DNA of 64,000 nt from contig NZ_JACCAS010000001.1 in assembly GCF_013409255.1 (NCBI RefSeq), positions 2,976,001-3,040,000 on the forward strand, in the 5' to 3' direction. Origin of the DNA: Paraburkholderia bryophila (GTDB lineage Bacteria; Pseudomonadota; Gammaproteobacteria; Burkholderiales; Burkholderiaceae). The position numbers and the translations under genes are program-made. Numbering within the stretch: the first letter of the stretch is position 1; each line of letters starts with the position of its first letter. This document shows positions 54,339 through 63,755 of this stretch, piece after piece. The notes below the pieces were generated by a model. The model did not search any database. It was not told the DNA's origin and worked only from the letters and a program-made list of their open reading frames with translations.

Positions 54339-55727
54339 ATGAACGGAATCGACACGGCCGTCGCTTCGCTGCTAGCGAACCGGATCGACAGTCTGCTCAA
54401 TATCGCCCCCGGCAGCGCGACCGCGTCGCAAACCGGTGCGGCAAGCGTCGATGACGCGCCGACCACTGTTGCTCCCGTCGCGCCCCCCGCCCCGCAGCCT
54501 TCCGCGCAAACCGCGCTGTCCGCCGTTGCGTTGACCCTGAGCGCGATCGTGCGCTCCGGCGGCGAAGCCACCCCCGCCGTGCTCGGCCAGATGCCGATCT
54601 GGCCCGCCGCGCCGGCGCTCGACGTCGAAGTCGGGGCTTTGCCGCTGTTCGAGACGCCGGCCGCTTCCGGCACGGCCAACCCCAATCCGAATGCCGCGGG
54701 AACCGCGGCCACCGCCAATGTGGCGGCGGCGCAGGTGCCCGTGGCGGCGCTCGCGGCTGCGCTCGAACAGACGGTTGGCGACAGCGGTCTTTTCTACGAA
54801 GCCCATCTTGCGCAATGGCTGGCGGGCCAGCGTTCGCCCGCGAGCCTGGCCGACGAGGCGCAGAACAAGCTCGTGGCCGCCGCGCAATTGCCGCTCGATT
54901 GGGCGAGCGATGGCAGCGAGGCGAGCGCGTCGACGGCGTCGACCCGGCAGGGCATGGGCGCCGCGCCCAACAACGGCCAGCCGAACGGCGCGCAGGAGGC
55001 TAACGCCGCCCGCGCGCAGCAGCCTATTCCGAATGCGCAAACCGCGCGCTTCGTGGCCGGCGAGGTGCTGGCTAGCTCGCTGTCGGACCTGAACGGGCAG
55101 TCGACGCATGCCAATCTGCATAGCGGGACGTCGCAGGCGGCCGACGGCAGCGCGTCGCAGAATTCGCAATCGATGGCGGCGGCGGTGCATCCCGCGACCG
55201 TGCCGTTGGTGCGCCAGCAACTGGATATGCTCGCGACCGGGCAATTCCGCTGGACCGGCGAAGCGTGGCCGGGTGCCAAGCTCGACTGGACCATCGAACA
55301 GGACGGCGACGAATGGGACCGCAGCGGCGGCGGTGCGGCGAGCGAGGACGACCAGCCGTGGCACACCCGTCTGACGCTGTCGCTGCCCACGCTCGGCACT
55401 GTCGACGCGGAACTGACGCTGACCGGCACGCGCCTCGTCGCGCGTGTGCAGGCGAGCCCGGTCGGCGCGGCGCGGCTGGCCATGCAGGGTGAGAATTTCC
55501 GTCAGCGGCTGGCGGCGGCGGGGATCGAATTGAATGGTTTGACGATTCGCGAGATCGGCGGCGGCGCGCCCTCGACCGGCGCGAACGCGCCAGGCGCCGC
55601 GGCGGCCGCGCAGGCGGCGGCGTCGGCGTATGCGCGCTCGGCGTCGGCTTCGGCGGCAGCGGATAAAGCAGCGGGCCGCCGTGCGTCGAACAATGCCGCG
55701 CTCGACGATTTCGACTGGGAGATGTGA
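54339..55727 (+). CDS. Second FliK-like protein (flagellar hook-length control domain)
   Basis: A 462-residue protein, Ala/Gln/Asn-rich through most of its length. The C-terminal part (about 330-405) looks like the FliK switch domain: TRLTLSLPTLGTVDAELTLT, TRLVARVQASPVGAARLAMQ, GENFRQRLAAAGIELNGLTI. It is clearly different from fliK at 45437. Its stop overlaps the start of fhlB (TGATGA), suggesting joint function. The name FliK-like is an inference from fold pattern and partner. Confidence 0.78.
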   Translation: MNGIDTAVASLLANRIDSLLNIAPGSATASQTGAASVDDAPTTVAPVAPPAPQPSAQTALSAVALTLSAIVRSGGEATPAVLGQMPIWPAAPALDVEVGALPLFETPAASGTANPNPNAAGTAATANVAAAQVPVAALAAALEQTVGDSGLFYEAHLAQWLAGQRSPASLADEAQNKLVAAAQLPLDWASDGSEASASTASTRQGMGAAPNNGQPNGAQEANAARAQQPIPNAQTARFVAGEVLASSLSDLNGQSTHANLHSGTSQAADGSASQNSQSMAAAVHPATVPLVRQQLDMLATGQFRWTGEAWPGAKLDWTIEQDGDEWDRSGGGAASEDDQPWHTRLTLSLPTLGTVDAELTLTGTRLVARVQASPVGAARLAMQGENFRQRLAAAGIELNGLTIREIGGGAPSTGANAPGAAAAAQAAASAYARSASASAAADKAAGRRASNNAALDDFDWEM

Positions 55728-56089
55728 TGAGCCGCAAACATCGCCGCAGCGCGGCCGCGCTCGTCTACGACGCCAAAGGCGGCGATCCTGCGCCGCGCGT
55801 GATCGCGAAAGGCTACGGCATGCTGGCCGAGATGATCGTGCAGCGCGCCAAGGAAGCCGGTCTGTACGTTCACGAGGCGCCGGAGATGGTGTCGCTGCTG
55901 ATGCAGGTGGATCTGGATTCGCGGATTCCGCCGCAGCTTTATCAGGCGGTGGCGGAAATGCTCGCGTGGCTGCACCGGTTGGAAAGTGGCGCGGAGAGTG
56001 AACCCGCGCAAGGCGCCGACGGTGACGACGCGAGCGATGTCACCGATGTGGTCGCGACTGAAGTGGAAGGCGGCACGGCGGGGCACTGA
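55727..56089 (+). CDS. fhlB: FhlB, free-standing FlhB C-terminal domain homologue
   Basis: A 120-residue protein. ALVYDAKGGDPAPRVIAKGY, GMLAEMIVQRAKEAGLYVHE and DSRIPPQLYQAVAEMLAWLH align to the part of FlhB just after its cleavage site (compare ALQYTDGEMRAPKVVAKGVN and IPGPLYGAVAEVLAWVYQLR of the FlhB here). It has no membrane segment and no NPTH. Such FlhB-like cytoplasmic domains (FhlB, FlhX) can replace the cleaved FlhB fragment in some bacteria. The acidic tail resembles that of FlhB. Confidence 0.85.
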   Translation: MSRKHRRSAAALVYDAKGGDPAPRVIAKGYGMLAEMIVQRAKEAGLYVHEAPEMVSLLMQVDLDSRIPPQLYQAVAEMLAWLHRLESGAESEPAQGADGDDASDVTDVVATEVEGGTAGH

Positions 56090-56149
56090 ACCGGGGGAGC
56101 GGCCCAGCCGCTGCCATCGGCCACCATCGGGCACCATCAGCCGCCCGCG

Positions 56150-57568
56150 TCAAAACCGCATCATCAGTTTCAGCAACGCATTCACCCGTTTGCCATACGG
56201 CGGCGAGATCCACCCGCGCGCGTTCAAACGCGCCTGCGTCAGCACCGGCTTCATCTTCGAGAACGTCACGAAGCCTTCGTAGCCGTGATACGCACCCATC
56301 CCACTCGCGCCGACGCCGCCGAACGGCAGGCTTTCGCACGCCAGATGCATCAGCGTCTCGTTGATCGCCATGCCGCCGGCAATCGTTTCATGCGTCACGC
56401 GGTCGATGGTGGCGGCGTCGTCCGCATACAGATACAGCGCGAGCGGACGCGGCCGGGCGTTGATCCACGCGATCGCGTCGTCGAGCGTGTCGTACGGGAC
56501 GATCGGCAGCAGCGGCCCGAAAATTTCCTCCTGCATCAGCGCGCATTCGTCGGGCGCATTCGTCACGGCGATCAGCGGATAACGGCGGCTCGCCGGATCG
56601 GGTGAACTGTCGGTGAGCGTGTGGAGTTGCGCGCCGGCGGCCTGGGCTTCGTCCGCGAGACGTTCCAGGCGTTCGAAGTGGCGCGCCGAAATGATCGACG
56701 TGTAATCCGGGTTGCTGGCAAAACCGGGGTACATCTTTGCCATCCGCGCGCGCGCCCGCTCGACGAACGCCTGTTCCTTGCCGCGCGGCACCAGCACGTA
56801 GTCCGGTGCGATACAGGTTTGGCCCGCATTGAGCGTCTTGCCGGCGATCAGGTTGTCCACCGCGTTATCGAAACGCGCATGCGCACCGATCAGCGCGGGC
56901 GATTTGCCGCCGAGTTCCAGTGTCACCGGCGTCAGATGCTCGGCGGCGGCGCGCATCACTTCGTGCCCGACCTTGGTCGAGCCGGTGAACAGCAAATGGT
57001 CGAACGGCTGCGCGCTGAACGCGGCGGCGAGCGTCGCGTCGCCGTTCACCACCGCGACGTGGTCGCGTGCGAAGGTCTGGCCGATCAACTGCTCGAATAG
57101 CGCGGACGTGCGCGGCGTCAGTTCCGACATCTTGATGATCGCGCGGTTGCCGGCGGTCAGCGCGCTGATCAGCGGGCCGACGGCGAGCAGCACCGGATAA
57201 TTCCACGGCACGATGATGCCGACCACGCCGAGCGGTTGCGGCACCACCTTCGCGCGGGCCGGCAGCAGCCATTTGTTGGTGCTGCGGCGTTGCGCCTTCA
57301 TCCAGCGCTTGCCGTGCCGCAGCGCGGCGTCGATTTCTTCCTTCACCAGCAGGAATTCGGCGAGCAGCACTTCCTGTTTCGCCCGATTGCCGAAGTCGGC
57401 GTTCATGGTCTCGGCGAGCGCGTCGCGGTTGTCGAGCATGACTTTGCGCAACGCTTTGAGGTGCGCGGCGCGCGTGTCCCATGACGGATACGGCGCGCGT
57501 AAATAAGCGTGGCGTTGATCGCGCAGCAGCGCTTCGAGCGCGGCGACTTCGGGCAGATCGTTCTTCAT
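56150..57568 (-). CDS. Aldehyde dehydrogenase, coniferyl aldehyde dehydrogenase-like
   Basis: An NAD(P)-dependent aldehyde dehydrogenase of 472 residues. VVGIIVPWNYPVLLAVGPLI starts the cofactor domain, LLFTGSTKVGHEVMRAAAEH follows, the general-base Glu is in VTLELGGKSPAL and the nucleophile Cys in NAGQTCIAPDYVLV. The short form, ending with the hydrophobic GWISPPYGKRVNALLKLMMR, fits the coniferyl/fatty aldehyde dehydrogenase branch. ATG 57568 gives family length. Substrate is not certain. It lies downstream of the acyl-CoA dehydrogenase gene. Confidence 0.88.
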   Translation of the reverse strand: MKNDLPEVAALEALLRDQRHAYLRAPYPSWDTRAAHLKALRKVMLDNRDALAETMNADFGNRAKQEVLLAEFLLVKEEIDAALRHGKRWMKAQRRSTNKWLLPARAKVVPQPLGVVGIIVPWNYPVLLAVGPLISALTAGNRAIIKMSELTPRTSALFEQLIGQTFARDHVAVVNGDATLAAAFSAQPFDHLLFTGSTKVGHEVMRAAAEHLTPVTLELGGKSPALIGAHARFDNAVDNLIAGKTLNAGQTCIAPDYVLVPRGKEQAFVERARARMAKMYPGFASNPDYTSIISARHFERLERLADEAQAAGAQLHTLTDSSPDPASRRYPLIAVTNAPDECALMQEEIFGPLLPIVPYDTLDDAIAWINARPRPLALYLYADDAATIDRVTHETIAGGMAINETLMHLACESLPFGGVGASGMGAYHGYEGFVTFSKMKPVLTQARLNARGWISPPYGKRVNALLKLMMRF

Positions 57569-57712
57569 GTGTGTCCACTCCCTGATGATGTCGGTGCGCG
57601 TTTGCATCGCGCTTTATTGGTTTTTGATGCTGTTGGTGCGGCGTGCCTGAATGTGTGTCGCCGGAGCCCGTCTGTCTGTCTGTGAAGCGCTAGCCGAACC
57701 GGCCGCCAGACC

Positions 57713-59398
57713 TCAGGCGGGAAAAGCCCGCTCGATAATCGCCGCGTGGTCGAAGCTCGCCGGCAACGTGCCGTACACGCGGCCGCTTTCGCCGCAGCCG
57801 TCGCCGAGCCGGGTGGCGATGAACGCGTCGGCGACTTCGGCCGGCGCGTGCTGGACCAGCAATACCGCCTGCGCGATCAGCACGATCTGCTGGGCGATCC
57901 GCCGCGCCGACGCTTCGCGCTGGTCGGCCGGTCCATTGAGCACGGCGGCGAGCTTGCCGAGCGCGGCGCGCAAGGCGGGCTGCGCCTGCGCGTCCGACTG
58001 CCACGCAGCGAACAGCGCTTGCGCCGCGTCGGGCTCGCGCTCCATGGCGCGCAGCACGTCGAGGCACATCACGTTGCCGGAGCCTTCCCAGATCGAATTC
58101 ACGGGCGCTTCTCGATAGAAGCGCGCCATTGGACCCGTTTCGACGTAGCCGTTGCCGCCCCAGACTTCCATCGCCTCGCCGGTGAATTCCAGCGTGCGCT
58201 TGCACACCCAGTATTTCGACGCCGGCGTGACGATGCGCCGCCACGCGAGTTCGACCGACGACGTGGACGACGCATCCGCGCTCGACTCGAACGCGCGCGC
58301 GAGTCGCATGAACAGCACCGTGGCCGCCTCCGACTCCAGCGCCAGATCGGCCAGCACGTTGCGCATCAACGGCTGGTCGGCCAACTGACGGCCGAACGCG
58401 CTGCGGTGTCGCGCGTGATGAATCGCCTGCACCAGCGCCGCACGCATCAACGCCGCGCTGCCGATCACGCAATCGAGCCGCGTGTAGTTCGCCATTTCGA
58501 TGATGGTCGGCACGCCGCGCCCTTCGTCGCCGATCAAAATGCCGAACGCATCGAGAAATTCGACCTCGCTGCTCGCGTTCGAGCGGTTCCCGAGCTTGTC
58601 TTTCAGACGTTGGATTTGCACGTTGTTCTTGCGGCCGTCCGGCGCGAAGCGCGGCACGTAGAAGCACGACAGGCCTTCGTGTTCGTCCGTGCGGGCGAGC
58701 ACGAGATGCGCGTCGCATTGCGGCGCGGAGAAAAACCACTTGTGGCCGACCAGCCGGTACGCGGCGCCCCGGCCACTGCCGCCCGTGGCATAGGCGCTCG
58801 TCTGATTGCTGCGCACGTCCGAGCCGCCTTGCTTCTCGGTCATACCCATGCCGATCATCGCGGAACTTTTGTGCGAGAGCGGCACGTCGCGCGGATCATG
58901 GTCGCGCGCGTAGAGCTTGTCGCGCAGTTTGTCGAACAGCGCCGGTTCGCGCTGCAGCACTGGAATGCTCGCGAACGTCATGGTCAGCGGACACAGCGAG
59001 CCGGACTCGATTTGCGCGTGCAGAAAATAGCCGGCGCAGCGCGCGACCATCGCGCCGCGCTGCGGATCGGAAAACGGTAGCGCGTGCAGACCTTCGCGGC
59101 GCAGCAGCGACAGCAGCGTATGCCATGACGGATGAAACTCCAGCGCGTCGATACGCTCGCCGCGCGGATTGTGCGTGAACAGTTCAGGTGAGTGGCGGTT
59201 GGCCAGTTCGGCGAGGGCGAGTGTGTCGGGCGTGGTGAGCGCGGCGCCGTGCCGCAGCAACGCATCGCGATGCCACAGCGCGCCGTCGCGTTCGAGGGCG
59301 GCGGACAACGCGGCGTCGCTGGCGAACAGGTTGTAGTCCGTCAGCGGCGGAGCCTGATTCGTCACCTCGTGAGTCTGGCCGAAGCTATGCCGTTCCAT
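57713..59398 (-). CDS. Acyl-CoA dehydrogenase family protein, AidB-like
   Basis: A 561-residue flavoprotein of the acyl-CoA dehydrogenase superfamily. MGMTEKQGGSDVRSNQTSAY and HKWFFSAPQCDAHLVLARTD bind FAD and substrate; LKDKLGNRSNASSEVEFLDA, then WGGNGYVETGPMARFYREAP and NSIWEGSGNVMCLDVLRAM are hallmarks of the AidB branch (E. coli AidB is 541 residues, induced by alkylation). ATG 59398 is the best start. True substrate unknown; AidB binds DNA and FAD, but not all homologues do the same. Confidence 0.87.
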   Translation of the reverse strand: MERHSFGQTHEVTNQAPPLTDYNLFASDAALSAALERDGALWHRDALLRHGAALTTPDTLALAELANRHSPELFTHNPRGERIDALEFHPSWHTLLSLLRREGLHALPFSDPQRGAMVARCAGYFLHAQIESGSLCPLTMTFASIPVLQREPALFDKLRDKLYARDHDPRDVPLSHKSSAMIGMGMTEKQGGSDVRSNQTSAYATGGSGRGAAYRLVGHKWFFSAPQCDAHLVLARTDEHEGLSCFYVPRFAPDGRKNNVQIQRLKDKLGNRSNASSEVEFLDAFGILIGDEGRGVPTIIEMANYTRLDCVIGSAALMRAALVQAIHHARHRSAFGRQLADQPLMRNVLADLALESEAATVLFMRLARAFESSADASSTSSVELAWRRIVTPASKYWVCKRTLEFTGEAMEVWGGNGYVETGPMARFYREAPVNSIWEGSGNVMCLDVLRAMEREPDAAQALFAAWQSDAQAQPALRAALGKLAAVLNGPADQREASARRIAQQIVLIAQAVLLVQHAPAEVADAFIATRLGDGCGESGRVYGTLPASFDHAAIIERAFPA

Positions 59399-59733
59399 CT
59401 TCTGTCTCCGTTCACCGCGGGTTCGCCGGTGCCGATTGGCGGGGGTGCTGTTTGAGCGCTGCGTGTCGTGCCGCACGCTATGAGGACGACGCTCACCGTG
59501 CCGTGTTTGAATGTGCCGTGGCCCGCTGTCGCGGCCGTCCGGCGGGCGGCCGCGCGTCTTTCATCATAGGGTCGCGATGGGCCTTACGTTTAGAGTAATC
59601 GCTCTGGCGCGAAGCTGCCGCCGCCTCGCAACGCTCCCTACAATGCCGTTGAAACACACGTAGACAAGTGTGCACGAGACAGGGTCCGCGAGCAACGCGG
59701 CCCCAATGCGGGTCGACAGGACAGGAGGAGCGG
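59399..59733. promoter_or_regulatory. Divergent intergenic region, acyl-CoA dehydrogenase / GMC oxidoreductase
   Basis: These 335 bases hold no gene. TACAAT at 59639-59644 is a plausible -10 for the rightward GMC gene, though no clear -35 precedes it. CACAC and GTGTG at about 59656-59673 form a small inverted repeat that could be an operator. Nothing firm was found for the leftward gene. Confidence 0.4.
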
Positions 59734-61401
59734 ATGCAATACGACTACATCATCGTCGGTGCGGGCTCGGGCGGTTGCACGCTGGCAAGCCGTCTAGCGG
59801 ATAGCTGCCCCGACGCGACGATCGCCCTGATCGAAGCCGGACCGCATACGGACCGTAATCTGTTCGTCAACATGCCGGTCGGTGTCGCGGCCGTCGTGCC
59901 GAACAAGCTCAAGACCAACTACGGCTACCTGACCACGCCGCAACCGGGCCTCGGCGGGCGGCAGGGTTATCAACCCCGCGGTCGCGGCTTTGGTGGATCG
60001 AGCGCGATCAACGCGATGATCTACACGCGCGGCCATCAACTCGATTACGACGAATGGGCGCAACTCGGCTGCGATGGCTGGTCATGGGCGGAAGTGCTGC
60101 CGTATTTCCGCCGCGCCGAGGGCAACGAGCGCGGCGCGGATGCATGGCACGGCGAAGACGGCCCGCTTACCGTGTCCGATCTGCGCTATCAGAATCCGTT
60201 TTCGAAGCGCTTCGTGCAGGCCGCGCTCGAAGCCGGCTACAAGCCGAATCGCGATTTCAACGGTGCGGATCAGGAAGGGGTCGGCTTTTACCAGGTCACG
60301 CAACGCGACGGACGCCGTTGCAGCGTGGCGCGCGCGTATATCTACGATCGCGAGCGGCCCAATCTCCATCTGATCGCGGATGCGACGGTGATGCGCGTGA
60401 ACTTCGATGGCAAGCGCGCGAGCGGCGTCGAGATCGTGCGCGGCGGTCGCCGCGAAGCGCTCGAAGCGCGTGCCGAAGTCGTGCTGGCGGGTGGTGCGTT
60501 CAATTCGCCGCAACTGCTGATGTGTTCGGGCATCGGACCGGCTGCGCATTTGCAGTCGCTAGGCATTCCCGTGCTGCACGATGCGCCCGAGGTCGGGCAG
60601 AACCTGATCGACCACGTCGATTTCACGATCAACAAGCGGGTGTCGTCGATCGAACCGACGGGGTTTTCGTTGCGCGGCATCGCGCGAATGCTGCCGCAGT
60701 TCGTCACTTTCATGCGCCACGGCACCGGCATGCTGTCCAGCAATGTCGCCGAGGCGGGCGGTTTTCTGAAGAGCCGCCCGACGCTGGAGCGCCCCGATCT
60801 GCAACTGCATTTCTGCGCGGCATTGGTCGACGATCACAACCGGCATATGCATTGGGGCCATGGCTATTCGCTGCACGTGTGCGTGCTGCGGCCGCACAGT
60901 CGCGGCACCGTGACGCTGGCGAGCGCGGATGCGCGCACGGCGCCGGTGATCGATCCGCGCTTTTTCAGCGATTCGCGCGATCTCGATCTGCTGATGGAAG
61001 GCGCGCAGATGGCGCGGCGCATTCTCGACGCGCCTTCGCTCGCGCTGCATGGCGGCACCGAGTTGTATACGCATCCGGGGCAGACGGCCGAGGCGCTTCG
61101 GCAAACCATCGCCGAGCATGCCGACACGATTTATCACCCGGTGGCAACCTGCCGGATGGGCGGCGACGCGCGGTCGGTGGTCGACCCTCAATTGCGGGTG
61201 CGGGGCGTGACGGGGCTGCGGATCGTCGATGCGTCGGTGATGCCGACGCTGATCGGCGGCAACACCAATGCGCCGACGGTGATGATCGGTGAGCGCGCGG
61301 CCGAGCTGATCGCGGCTAGCCGGCGCGAGGCGCAGGCGGGGCAGGCGGGACAGACTGCGACGACAACGCGGGCGAACGGTTTGGCGGCTTCGGCGGCATG
61401 A
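59734..61401 (+). CDS. GMC family FAD-dependent oxidoreductase (alcohol/choline dehydrogenase type)
   Basis: A GMC oxidoreductase of 555 residues. The FAD fold starts [20 protein letters not shown]; signature 1 is [19 protein letters not shown], signature 2 [20 protein letters not shown]. The C-terminal active site has [12 protein letters not shown] and [17 protein letters not shown]. Members oxidise primary alcohols to aldehydes; with the neighbouring aldehyde dehydrogenase an alcohol-to-acid path is conceivable. AGGAGGAG lies 5 nt before ATG 59734. A 30-residue Gln/Ala/Thr tail is variable. Confidence 0.92.
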   Translation: MQYDYIIVGAGSGGCTLASRLADSCPDATIALIEAGPHTDRNLFVNMPVGVAAVVPNKLKTNYGYLTTPQPGLGGRQGYQPRGRGFGGSSAINAMIYTRGHQLDYDEWAQLGCDGWSWAEVLPYFRRAEGNERGADAWHGEDGPLTVSDLRYQNPFSKRFVQAALEAGYKPNRDFNGADQEGVGFYQVTQRDGRRCSVARAYIYDRERPNLHLIADATVMRVNFDGKRASGVEIVRGGRREALEARAEVVLAGGAFNSPQLLMCSGIGPAAHLQSLGIPVLHDAPEVGQNLIDHVDFTINKRVSSIEPTGFSLRGIARMLPQFVTFMRHGTGMLSSNVAEAGGFLKSRPTLERPDLQLHFCAALVDDHNRHMHWGHGYSLHVCVLRPHSRGTVTLASADARTAPVIDPRFFSDSRDLDLLMEGAQMARRILDAPSLALHGGTELYTHPGQTAEALRQTIAEHADTIYHPVATCRMGGDARSVVDPQLRVRGVTGLRIVDASVMPTLIGGNTNAPTVMIGERAAELIAASRREAQAGQAGQTATTTRANGLAASAA

Positions 61402-61503
61402 AGTCGGGTGCGTGACGGACCGGGTTTCTTCGACGCCTACGCTGACCCAGCCGGAACCGCACCGTGCAACAAGCGCGCGCGAACCGTCGGCGGCGCTCGG
61501 GTG

Positions 61504-62460
61504 TTACTTGCCCGTCGGCACCGGCACCGTAATACCGCTCACGCCGATGCCCGGTCCCAGCATGAAGTCATCGGCGGCCTGACCCGGCAACGCCTCGCGC
61601 GCGACTTCGAGCCACGCGCGCGCCGCATGCGACAGATAACCGTTGCGACGCCAGCCGATCGCCATTTCCCACGGAATCTCGGGCTCCGACACCGGTCGGC
61701 AGGTGAACTGCGCGGGATCCAGCCGCCGGCAATACGGCGCCGGCAACAGCGCAATGCCGACGCCCGCCTGCACCAGCGCCGCCATGAAATCCCAATGCCC
61801 GCTGCGTCCGACGATAGTCGGCGCAAAACCGGCCGCGCGGCACGCGTTCAGCACCACGTCGTTGAGCGCGAGGCTCTCGCCGTAGAACACGAACGGTTCG
61901 TTGGCCAACTGCGCGAGCGGCACTTCGTGCAGTTCGTCCCAGCGCGAGCCGGTGCGCGCGACGAGCCACAGCAACTGGCGCGTGATCGGCAATACGTCGA
62001 TGTTTTCCGGATCGACCGGTTGCAGCACACCGCCTAACTCCAGCTCACCGTTGATCAGCGCCGCTTCGATCGCGCGCGAACCTTGCTCGAAGAGCTTCAG
62101 TTCGATTTTCGGGTAGCGCTGGCGGAACGCCGCGATAGCGGGCGTGAACAGCGAGCCGCCCATCGGCGGAATGCCGATGGTGAGTTCACCCCGGCCGAGC
62201 GTGTCGAGATCGTTCAGTTCGGCCTGCAATTGCGCGTGCGCCGCCAGCACGTCCTGACCGCGCTGGTAGACGATCCGGCCGGCGTCGGTCAGCACCATCT
62301 GACGCCCGTCGCGCAGCAATAACGGCGAGCCGATCTCGTCTTCCAGCGACTTCACCATCTTGCTGATGGTGGGCTGCGTGACGAACATCTGCTCGGCGGC
62401 GACGGTGAAGCTCTGTTGACGAACCACTTCGACGAAATACCGCAACGCACGTAGTTCCAC
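61504..62460 (-). CDS. LysR family transcriptional regulator
   Basis: A LysR regulator of 318 residues. The winged helix is at residues 1-60: LRALRYFVEVVRQQSFTVAA and QMFVTQPTISKMVKSLEDEI, GSPLLLRDGRQMVLTDAGR. The effector domain (about 90-295) starts GRGELTIGIPPMGGSLFTPA; similar to the CynR/CidR group. Start GTG 62460 has GGAG 9 nt upstream. It converges with the GMC gene and is divergent from the glycosyltransferase at 62668. Its target is unknown. Confidence 0.93.
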   Translation of the reverse strand: MELRALRYFVEVVRQQSFTVAAEQMFVTQPTISKMVKSLEDEIGSPLLLRDGRQMVLTDAGRIVYQRGQDVLAAHAQLQAELNDLDTLGRGELTIGIPPMGGSLFTPAIAAFRQRYPKIELKLFEQGSRAIEAALINGELELGGVLQPVDPENIDVLPITRQLLWLVARTGSRWDELHEVPLAQLANEPFVFYGESLALNDVVLNACRAAGFAPTIVGRSGHWDFMAALVQAGVGIALLPAPYCRRLDPAQFTCRPVSEPEIPWEMAIGWRRNGYLSHAARAWLEVAREALPGQAADDFMLGPGIGVSGITVPVPTGK

Positions 62461-62667
62461 GATCTCAAGCTCCAGAATTCCAAATTGGAATGATCCCGGG
62501 GATTGTAAGTCATGCCATTTATGCGGCGGTGCAAGTTGTATGAGGCTCGTCAAAAGCTGGCGCGGGTCGCCGATTTCAGGCGCGGGCATTTCAGGATGGG
62601 CCCGGCGGCAAGCGGGATACCATCGGCGGCTCTTTTTTTGGCGGCCGGCTGCGCTGCGTTTCGATCC

Positions 62668-63465
62668 ATGACACCGATTTCGATCATCATCCCGTGCTAC
62701 AACGCCGCGCCGACGCTGGTCCGCGCGCTGCAAAGCTGCCTAAGCCAGCCCGAGGCGGCGCAGATCATTGTTGTCGACGACGGTTCGTCGGATGCGTCGG
62801 CCGACATAGTTACTTATTGCACGTCGTTCGACCCGCGTGTGAGCCTGCTGTCCATGCCTTGCAACGGCGGCGCCGCACGGGCGCGCAACTGGGGCGCGCT
62901 GCACGCGTCGCACGACCTGCTCGCCTTTCTCGATGCCGACGACGAGTATCTGCCCGGCGCGCTCACTGCGGCCGCCGATTTCCTCGCGCAAAACCCGGCG
63001 GACATGGCCGTGCGCCTCGACGTCGAGTACACCGGTTTTCCCGCCGACCTCACCGCGCATCCCGACTTCGCCGCGCACTCGGCGACACTGAGCAATACGG
63101 TGCCGAGCAGCCTGATCATCCGGCGCGCGGCGTTCGCGGCGCTCGGCGGGTTTCCGATGGATCCGGTGTTTCGCCGTATCGGCGGGGAAGACGGCGCGTT
63201 TTCGTGGGCGCTGCGCGAGATGTTCGGCAACCGGCGTCTCGACGACACGCCACGCGTGCGCATGCATTACCACCCGGGCATTCACGCCGAACGCTACTTC
63301 CGCATCGCGTTGGGCTTGCAGCAGCCGGATCCCGCCGACGTCGCCGACGCGTTTCATTTTTCAAAGCGCTTTGTTGACACCGCACGTGCCGGCGTCGATC
63401 AATTACGCGCGGCTTTCATCGCGAACGTGAAGGCGACACAAGCCACACCGGCCAACGCCTCTTAA
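62668..63465 (+). CDS. Glycosyltransferase family 2 (GT-A)
   Basis: A GT-A glycosyltransferase of 265 residues. ISIIIPCYNAAPTLVRALQS, IIVVDDGSSDASADIVTYCT, the nucleotide-sugar motif FLDADDEYLPGA (DxDD) and the acceptor-side GGEDGAFSWALREM (ED) are all present. No membrane helix, so it is cytoplasmic. ATG 62668 starts directly before the Rossmann strand; the frame is open upstream without similarity. Acceptor unknown. Confidence 0.88.
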   Translation: MTPISIIIPCYNAAPTLVRALQSCLSQPEAAQIIVVDDGSSDASADIVTYCTSFDPRVSLLSMPCNGGAARARNWGALHASHDLLAFLDADDEYLPGALTAAADFLAQNPADMAVRLDVEYTGFPADLTAHPDFAAHSATLSNTVPSSLIIRRAAFAALGGFPMDPVFRRIGGEDGAFSWALREMFGNRRLDDTPRVRMHYHPGIHAERYFRIALGLQQPDPADVADAFHFSKRFVDTARAGVDQLRAAFIANVKATQATPANAS

Positions 63466-63572
63466 GCCCCACACCGAAGGCATAAGAAGCCCTCCGTCGC
63501 ACGCCGTTTTCCGCTCGCCAAAACCGCCCCGCGCGAAAAACCGAAGCTCGCCACCAAGCCATCTCGATTTGC

Positions 63573-63578
63573 TACAAT
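63573..63578 (+). promoter_or_regulatory. Probable -10 of the ahcY promoter
   Basis: TACAAT lies 9 nt before the riboswitch stem, so transcription would begin at or just before the aptamer. No clear -35 is seen. The stretch 63466-63572 shows no other feature I can support. Confidence 0.5.
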
Positions 63579-63586
63579 CGCCGTTC

Positions 63587-63656
63587 GTCTTCGAGGAGCG
63601 TTGCGACGGGTACCGCGAATCAATTTATTCGCCGGCCGCCCGCCAGGCTCGAAGAC
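63587..63656 (+). ncRNA. SAH riboswitch in the ahcY leader
   Basis: GTCTTCGAG (63587-63595) pairs perfectly with CTCGAAGAC (63648-63656), closing an aptamer with the conserved core GAGGAGCGTTGCGACGGG (63593-63610) and GCCAGGCTCG (63642-63651). This matches the S-adenosylhomocysteine riboswitch known before ahcY in beta- and gammaproteobacteria, which turns expression on when SAH builds up. It lies 100 nt before the ahcY start; the additional 3' stem of the class would fall in 63650-63680. Confidence 0.9.
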
Positions 63657-63755
63657 TTCAATCGGAGGGTCGAATGCGCCTAGCGCTTTCGCCACTACCG
63701 CATCGAACCGCGCTCACGTCAAATTTCTAGTCAATTTCTTAGAAAGGAGGGCGTG

